A stretch of 6,255 bases of DNA from positions 1-6,255 of the forward strand of contig JAJXXG010000257.1 of the NCBI GenBank assembly GCA_021781255.1. The letters run 5' to 3'. The stretch comes from Acidobacteriota bacterium. GTDB lineage: Bacteria; Acidobacteriota; Terriglobia; Terriglobales; Acidobacteriaceae. Each line of letters begins with the position of its first letter. The first letter of the stretch is position 1. The translations under genes and the position numbers were made by a program. Below, piece by piece: positions 5,489 through 6,255 of this stretch. Under the pieces are notes generated by a model that saw only the letters and a program-made list of their open reading frames with translations, ran no database searches and was not told where the DNA came from.

Positions 5489-5517
5489 TTGCAAACAGGA
5501 GTGGCATGTGCTACTCT
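5489..5517 (+). promoter_or_regulatory. Candidate sigma-70 promoter with extended -10 (second of two)
   Basis: TTGCAA (5489-5494), a 17-base spacer, then TACTCT (5512-5517), again with an extended -10 TG-C directly upstream. It lies 72 bases after the first promoter and has the same layout. The predicted start is at about 5523-5525, at the 5' edge of the structured segment described next. Confidence 0.45.
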
Positions 5518-5523
5518 TTGAAA

Positions 5524-5726
5524 GTTGCAGATGAGCAGTGGAGCCTCCCGGTGGCCGTGTGGCCTGCCCCAGGTGGGAAAAGGGAAGCTGGTTCGCTGGG
5601 TCAGGTGAGGCAAGCGCCCCTGAACCCCTGTAGGGAATCCCTAGAGAGAACAAGCCATTGCATGACCCGGGAGTTTAACTCCCTGCGAGCCCTGTCGGCT
5701 CCGGCAAAGATTGCTGGTCGCTCTTT
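5524..5726 (+). ncRNA. Candidate ~200-nt structured RNA with alternative folds (possibly 6S-like)
   Basis: The segment begins at the predicted start of the second promoter. GGAGCC (5540-5545) pairs exactly with GGCTCC (5697-5702), and TCCCGG (5546-5551) with CCGGGA (5667-5672), closing a rod-like fold about 160 bases long. Inside are a hairpin GGGTCAGG/CCTGAACCC with one bulge, and TAGGGA/TCCCTA (5631-5643). On the 3' side, GGGAG (5669-5673) can instead pair with CTCCC (5679-5683), and GAGCC (5687-5691) with GGCTC (5697-5701), which would release the 5' strand. Length, a closing stem, an open 5' strand and a hairpin-forming 3' strand are the layout of 6S RNA, the regulator that binds RNA polymerase, and the stretch CCTGCG-AGCC faintly recalls the Escherichia coli 3' strand. 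The 6S identity is a hypothesis; the pairings are seen directly. The 3' end is a guess, as no terminator is clear. Confidence 0.38.
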
Positions 5727-5751
5727 GAGATTATGCGCAGCGCGATGATTT

Positions 5752-5774
5752 CTGAACGGGCATTTCCCGGTCAG
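5752..5774 (+). other. Stem-loop in the spacer
   Basis: CTGA-A-CGGG (5752-5760) and CCCG-G-TCAG (5766-5774) form an eight-pair stem with one A-G mismatch and a CATTT loop. It lies just downstream of the candidate structured RNA and could mark its 3' end, but no U-run follows. Confidence 0.3.
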
Positions 5775-5838
5775 CCAATCGAGATTCGCAAGCGAGGAAC
5801 GTACCGCCAACATTGAGTTTGAGCGGCCTCCGGCGAAG

Positions 5839-5880
5839 CAAAAGATTAAGGTTGACAAGGCGATGCGAGTCCGATAGACT
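5839..5880 (+). promoter_or_regulatory. rRNA operon promoter with A-rich upstream element
   Basis: A perfect -35 box TTGACA (5852-5857), a 17-base spacer, and TAGACT (5875-5880; four of six matches) give a strong sigma-70-type promoter, with transcription starting near 5887. The stretch before the -35 box, AAAAGATTAAGG (about 5839-5850), is A-rich like the UP elements of rRNA promoters. It is the best promoter in the window on the plus strand and lies about 280 bases ahead of the 16S gene. Confidence 0.75.
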
Positions 5881-5963
5881 TAAAAAGTTCGCGCAAAAAC
5901 GCCGAAAGATGCGGTCAAACGCAAAATCGGCCAGCGCCTCAAGTTCGAGGACACCTTGGCGTA

Positions 5964-6010
5964 ACAGCCCGGGCCTCGATCCAAACGGCACCGCTCAGGC
6001 GGAGGGCTGT
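5964..6010 (+). promoter_or_regulatory. rRNA leader stem-loop just before boxA (boxB-like position)
   Basis: ACAGCCC (5964-5970) pairs with GGGCTGT (6004-6010), enclosing a smaller hairpin CCGC-TCAG-GCGG (5991-6002). It ends four bases before boxA. A hairpin directly ahead of boxA is the boxB arrangement of rRNA antitermination leaders; no boxB sequence identity is claimed. Confidence 0.5.
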
Positions 6011-6013
6011 AAG

Positions 6014-6026
6014 GATCTTTGACAAT
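6014..6026 (+). promoter_or_regulatory. boxA antitermination element of the rRNA leader
   Basis: GATCTTTGACAAT matches 11 of 13 positions of the Escherichia coli rRNA leader boxA, GCTCTTTAACAAT. As RNA, boxA binds NusB-NusE and lets RNA polymerase pass through rRNA genes without early termination. Its place between the leader hairpin and the processing stems, about 140 bases before the 16S gene, fits that role. Confidence 0.72.
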
Positions 6027-6045
6027 AAGGTTGAACGTGCCAGTC

Positions 6046-6081
6046 GTGAGAAACGATCAGGTTTGGCTTGATCATTCTCAC
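6046..6081 (+). other. rRNA leader stem-loop 1 after boxA
   Basis: GTGAGAA (6046-6052) pairs with TTCTCAC (6075-6081), and GATCA (6055-6059) with TGATC (6069-6073), separated by a small AC/A internal loop and closed by a nine-base loop. Twelve pairs in all. It probably folds co-transcriptionally in the pre-16S leader and may take part in pre-rRNA processing. Confidence 0.6.
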
Positions 6082-6089
6082 AAGGTAAG

Positions 6090-6116
6090 GTGTCTGCTGC
6101 TTTCGAGCGCAGACAC
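6090..6116 (+). other. rRNA leader stem-loop 2 with TTCG tetraloop
   Basis: GTGTCTGC (6090-6097) pairs perfectly with GCAGACAC (6109-6116). After one bulged T, GCT (6099-6101) pairs with AGC (6106-6108) around a TTCG loop: eleven pairs in 27 bases. With no T-run behind it, it is a leader structure and not a terminator. Confidence 0.65.
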
Positions 6117-6128
6117 GGTCGCTCCTGC

Positions 6129-6144
6129 TCTGACCTCCGTCAGA
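6129..6144 (+). other. rRNA leader stem-loop 3
   Basis: TCTGAC (6129-6134) and GTCAGA (6139-6144) form a perfect six-pair hairpin with a CTCC loop, about 18 bases before the estimated mature 16S 5' end. Confidence 0.55.
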
Positions 6145-6162
6145 CGGGAACGACAACAGGTT

Positions 6163-6255
<93 letters not shown>

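Larger units (their letters stand above)
5745..5964 (+). pseudogene. Possible decayed coding remnant upstream of and within the rRNA leader
   Basis: A short frame from ATG 5745 reads MISERAFPGQPIEIRKRGTY and ends at TGA 5814-5816. In the +1 frame the text goes on in protein-like manner, IEFERPPAKQKIKVDKAM, is broken by TAG 5875-5877 and TAA 5881-5883, and resumes as AKTPKDAVKRKIGQRLKFED before TAA 5962-5964. Wobble positions lean to G/C, as in real genes here. It could be a broken small gene now overlapped by the rRNA promoter, or chance. I do not recognise the protein. Confidence 0.18.

Noticed and set aside
5506..5748. 80-codon plus-strand frame with AGGAG four bases before its ATG
   Set aside because: Its ribosome site lies inside the spacer of a well-spaced promoter and its ATG precedes the -10 box; the peptide has no family-like pattern and the DNA is full of stems, so RNA is more likely.
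5814..5843. TTGAGC followed by AAGATT as an extra rRNA promoter
   Set aside because: Only three of six -10 positions match, and a perfect TTGACA promoter lies directly downstream.
6019..6047. TTGACA at 6019-6024 as a second rRNA promoter -35 box
   Set aside because: No -10-like hexamer follows at 16-18 bases, and the hexamer is part of a good boxA match inside the leader.
6090..6116. Stem-loop as an intrinsic terminator
   Set aside because: No U-tract follows and it sits inside the rRNA leader, after boxA.

Overview
The window is chromosomal DNA from a GC-rich bacterium, most likely an acidobacterium of the Terriglobia (subdivision 1) type. The main evidence is the first ~93 bases of a 16S rRNA gene at the right edge, whose V1 start resembles that group. 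A MoaA with a Cys-Arg-Thr-Gly stretch after its iron-sulfur motif, and a tandem pair of secreted proteins of a type I associate with acidobacteria, agree with this. The group assignment rests on remembered sequence patterns, not on a search.

Left part (1-2166, minus strand): four genes point left in the order zinc-ribbon protein, secreted YncE-like beta-propeller, small two-helix membrane protein, and moaA, which is cut by the window edge. Gaps of 45, 88 and 119 bases allow co-transcription but do not prove it. A 93-base divergent spacer (2167-2259) separates them from a 56-residue basic small protein on the plus strand (2260-2430). That spacer holds two near-identical 13-base repeats.

Middle (2431-4198): a 219-base spacer between convergent gene ends is packed with eight copies of a GTCTTAC-type heptamer in both orientations. 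Two of them frame a BlaI/MecI-type palindrome, TACA-N2-TGTA. It is followed by a SpoU-family 2'-O-methyltransferase (TrmJ-like, minus strand) and a divergent MarC-family membrane protein (plus strand). The start codons of these two genes overlap.

Right part (4199-6255): two overlapping plus-strand genes encode paralogous exported proteins resembling the DUF2846 type, with visibly lower GC than their neighbours. About 800 bases without a convincing protein gene follow. This stretch holds two extended -10 promoters 72 bases apart, a candidate ~200-nt structured RNA with mutually exclusive helices (possibly 6S-like), and a strong TTGACA-17-TAGACT promoter. After that comes a classical rRNA leader (hairpin, boxA, three further stem-loops) running into the 16S gene.

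The genes do not form one pathway. The window joins housekeeping functions (molybdenum cofactor synthesis, tRNA modification, rRNA) with lineage-type secreted and small proteins. The parts most worth checking are the heptamer array and the candidate RNA upstream of the rRNA operon.
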